DNA of 64,000 nucleotides. Source: an uncultured Clostridia bacterium. Lineage in GTDB: Bacteria > Bacillota > Clostridia > TANB77 > CAG-465. The stretch covers positions 62,001 through 126,000 of the forward strand of contig CAKPEI010000003.1 of assembly GCA_934149365.1 (NCBI GenBank). The letters are read 5' to 3'. Made by a program: the position numbers and the translations under genes. Below the pieces are notes generated by a model that did not search any database, was not told the DNA's origin, and worked only from the letters and a program-made list of their open reading frames with translations. Numbering within the stretch: position 1 is the first letter of the stretch; each line of letters starts with the position of its first letter. Positions 62,560 to 64,000 of the stretch are shown here, in pieces.

Positions 62560-64000
62560 ATGGAAGAAAGTAAAGATATTGGAGTGGACGAACTATTAGA
62601 GTGGGCAAAGTTAAATCATATGGTGATGTCAGAATCAAAAGCAAAGGAAATAATAGATGTAGAAAATGCTGGAAAAGATATTGATGCGTTTGAAGAATAC
62701 ATAGATTTAGATGAATGGTATAAAGAAAATGGTTATGAAAGTCCAATAGGAGAGTACGAAAGTTTATCTAAAAAGATGAAGAAAAAGATAAATGATATAG
62801 TAAAATCAATGGAAGAAAAAGATGAAAAAGAACTTGAGAATGAAACGGACGATAGAGATGAAAAGGATACACTAGATGAAAAAGACGGAAAAGAAGAGTT
62901 AGATGAAGATAAGAAAAAAGAAGTAGAAGAAAGAGAAAAAGAAAACGGAGAAGATAGTAAAGAAGATAAAGAAAAAGGGGAAGATGAAAAGGAAAACGAG
63001 GTAGACGTAAGAGAAGACGAAAATACTGAAGCAAAGAATGAAGAAGAATTAAATAAAGCAGAATATTTAGCAAGAGTTAAAAAACTTCATGAAATGAGAC
63101 TTGTAGAATACAAAAACGAATTAAAGAAAGATGACGTTAAAGTAGACAAGCATTTTGTAAATATGATTTATCTTCAAAGAGCCGTTAATCGTGATAGACA
63201 GCACTATGTCAAAAAGTTTGGCGAAGAAGGCATAAAGGAATTAGCAGAATTAGAAAACAAATATGTAAAAGAAGAATTAAAGTATGAAAAAACTATATAT
63301 CAAAGACATGAAAAAGACTTGGCATCATTAAGAAGATTAGATGAAAAGCTAGATAGAATAATGGACAAAATGGAAAGCTTACAAAATGGCTTAGAAAAGG
63401 GAAATATAAGTGTAAATGATTACAATGAGGAAATAAAAGCTTTAGAAAAAGATAAAGTTGAAACTTTATGGGAGATAAACAAATTAAACCCAGAATTAAT
63501 ACAACAAAAACAAGATAGGAATGTAAAAAGAGATGAATATGAAAGAAGTATAACATCAAAAAATATGGGCAAAATGCCACAAAATAATCTATCTAAAGAA
63601 AATAATGAGAAACAAAAAGAATTAGAAATGGGAGAGAAAAAACAACAAGGTGTTGCCAAAAAAGTTAAAGATAATGTTATGGACTCTTTAGAAAAAGGTA
63701 TAGATGAAAAAGAAAGAAGACTAGATGAACTTAAAGAACACTTAAAAGATATAGATGTAACTACTCCAAAAGGAAAAGAAGAAGCTATATCAATTATAAA
63801 TGAAATAAGTATTCTTCAAGCCCAGCAAAAAGCTCAGCAAGAACAATCAGAAAATTTAGATAAAAACATGAAATCAGGTGAAGTTAATTATTCTGATATA
63901 AAAGCATCTGAGACTGAGAGAATAGATGATACTGAGAAAATGCAAGAAACAATAGAAAAAATAGATCCAAATAACACTTCTACTGATATAATGGAACAAT
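62560..64000 (+). CDS. large charged coiled-coil protein, 3' end outside the window
   Basis: Open for 480 codons from ATG at 62560 (AGGAGG upstream) to the end of the window with no stop. The N-terminal 85 residues look globular (MEESKDIGVDELLEWAKLNH ...). Residues 85-165 are almost pure Glu/Lys/Asp, and the rest is helical, with long coiled-coil stretches (ELAELENKYVKEELKYEKTI, DEKLDRIMDKMESLQNGLEK). There is no signal peptide or membrane segment. I do not recognise it; it may be a structural or regulatory scaffold. Confidence 0.75.
   Translation, partial: MEESKDIGVDELLEWAKLNHMVMSESKAKEIIDVENAGKDIDAFEEYIDLDEWYKENGYESPIGEYESLSKKMKKKINDIVKSMEEKDEKELENETDDRDEKDTLDEKDGKEELDEDKKKEVEEREKENGEDSKEDKEKGEDEKENEVDVREDENTEAKNEEELNKAEYLARVKKLHEMRLVEYKNELKKDDVKVDKHFVNMIYLQRAVNRDRQHYVKKFGEEGIKELAELENKYVKEELKYEKTIYQRHEKDLASLRRLDEKLDRIMDKMESLQNGLEKGNISVNDYNEEIKALEKDKVETLWEINKLNPELIQQKQDRNVKRDEYERSITSKNMGKMPQNNLSKENNEKQKELEMGEKKQQGVAKKVKDNVMDSLEKGIDEKERRLDELKEHLKDIDVTTPKGKEEAISIINEISILQAQQKAQQEQSENLDKNMKSGEVNYSDIKASETERIDDTEKMQETIEKIDPNNTSTDIMEQ

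Noticed and set aside
62519..63659. Long minus-strand open frames rich in Leu and Phe
   Set aside because: They lie opposite a Glu/Lys-rich coiled-coil gene, whose GAA/AAA codons read as TTC/TTT on the other strand. They have no ribosome sites. The same applies to minus-strand frames opposite the pilin genes.

Overview
The window looks like a chromosomal segment of a low-GC, spore-forming Bacillota, most likely an uncultured gut-type Clostridia lineage. I infer this from the strong A/T bias, GGAGG-type ribosome sites, a spoIVA gene, the ylxM-ffh-rpsP-khpA-rimM-trmD-rplS block, perR-rubrerythrin, and a family of pseudopilin-like genes typical of such genomes. The lineage below class level is a guess.

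Layout. 1-1760: a pseudopilin-like gene (copy 1) behind a regulated leader. 2041-7739: perR-rbr, a heterodimeric ABC exporter and a PAP2 phosphatase. 7857-10640: pseudopilin copies 2 and 3. 10818-13974: a membrane protein, a CapA-like protein and an unknown protein. 14093-17818: the SRP/ribosome/tRNA-modification operon. 17993-20524 (minus): an ABC-2 exporter. 21048-30683: DUF4143 ATPase, nucleoside phosphorylase, rsmD, ftsK/spoIIIE, DUF2207 protein and a beta-CASP nuclease. 31265-34319: copies 4 and 5. 34488-51943: mostly housekeeping genes on both strands (dapA, asd, rmuC, mscS, spoIVA, ychF, a nucleoside kinase), plus a diguanylate cyclase and small unknowns. 52189-53361: copy 6. 53745-54529: a decayed Rpn-family gene. 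54695-64000: recJ, an RSH protein, ung, queA and a coiled-coil ORF that runs off the window.

The most interesting content is the six-member pseudopilin family and its link to trmD. (1) Four of six copies keep the start codon and the GISLIVLV segment in different frames. Each needs a +1 shift at a CGG codon, after codon 8 or 9. (2) trmD is broken in the same way: a CGG codon, a +1 shift, then a perfectly conserved TrmD tail ending 2 bases before rplS. TrmD is known to make m1G37 in the tRNA-Arg that reads CGG, so an autoregulatory recoding loop like that of prfB is a natural hypothesis. (3) The C-terminal about 50 codons of all six proteins look like diversity-generating-retroelement variable regions: an invariant frame with scattered hypervariable codons that mostly end in C/T and are unlike their surroundings. 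No reverse transcriptase lies in the window. (4) Upstream of four copies is a small ORF that ends inside an intrinsic terminator. In copies 1 and 5 the small ORF contains an (AG)n tract, 16 versus 15 units, which switches it between a 28- and a 53-residue peptide. This looks like a phase-variable attenuator.

All coordinates and motifs were read by eye and no search was run. Frameshifts could in principle be assembly errors, but their recurrence at one codon argues against that.
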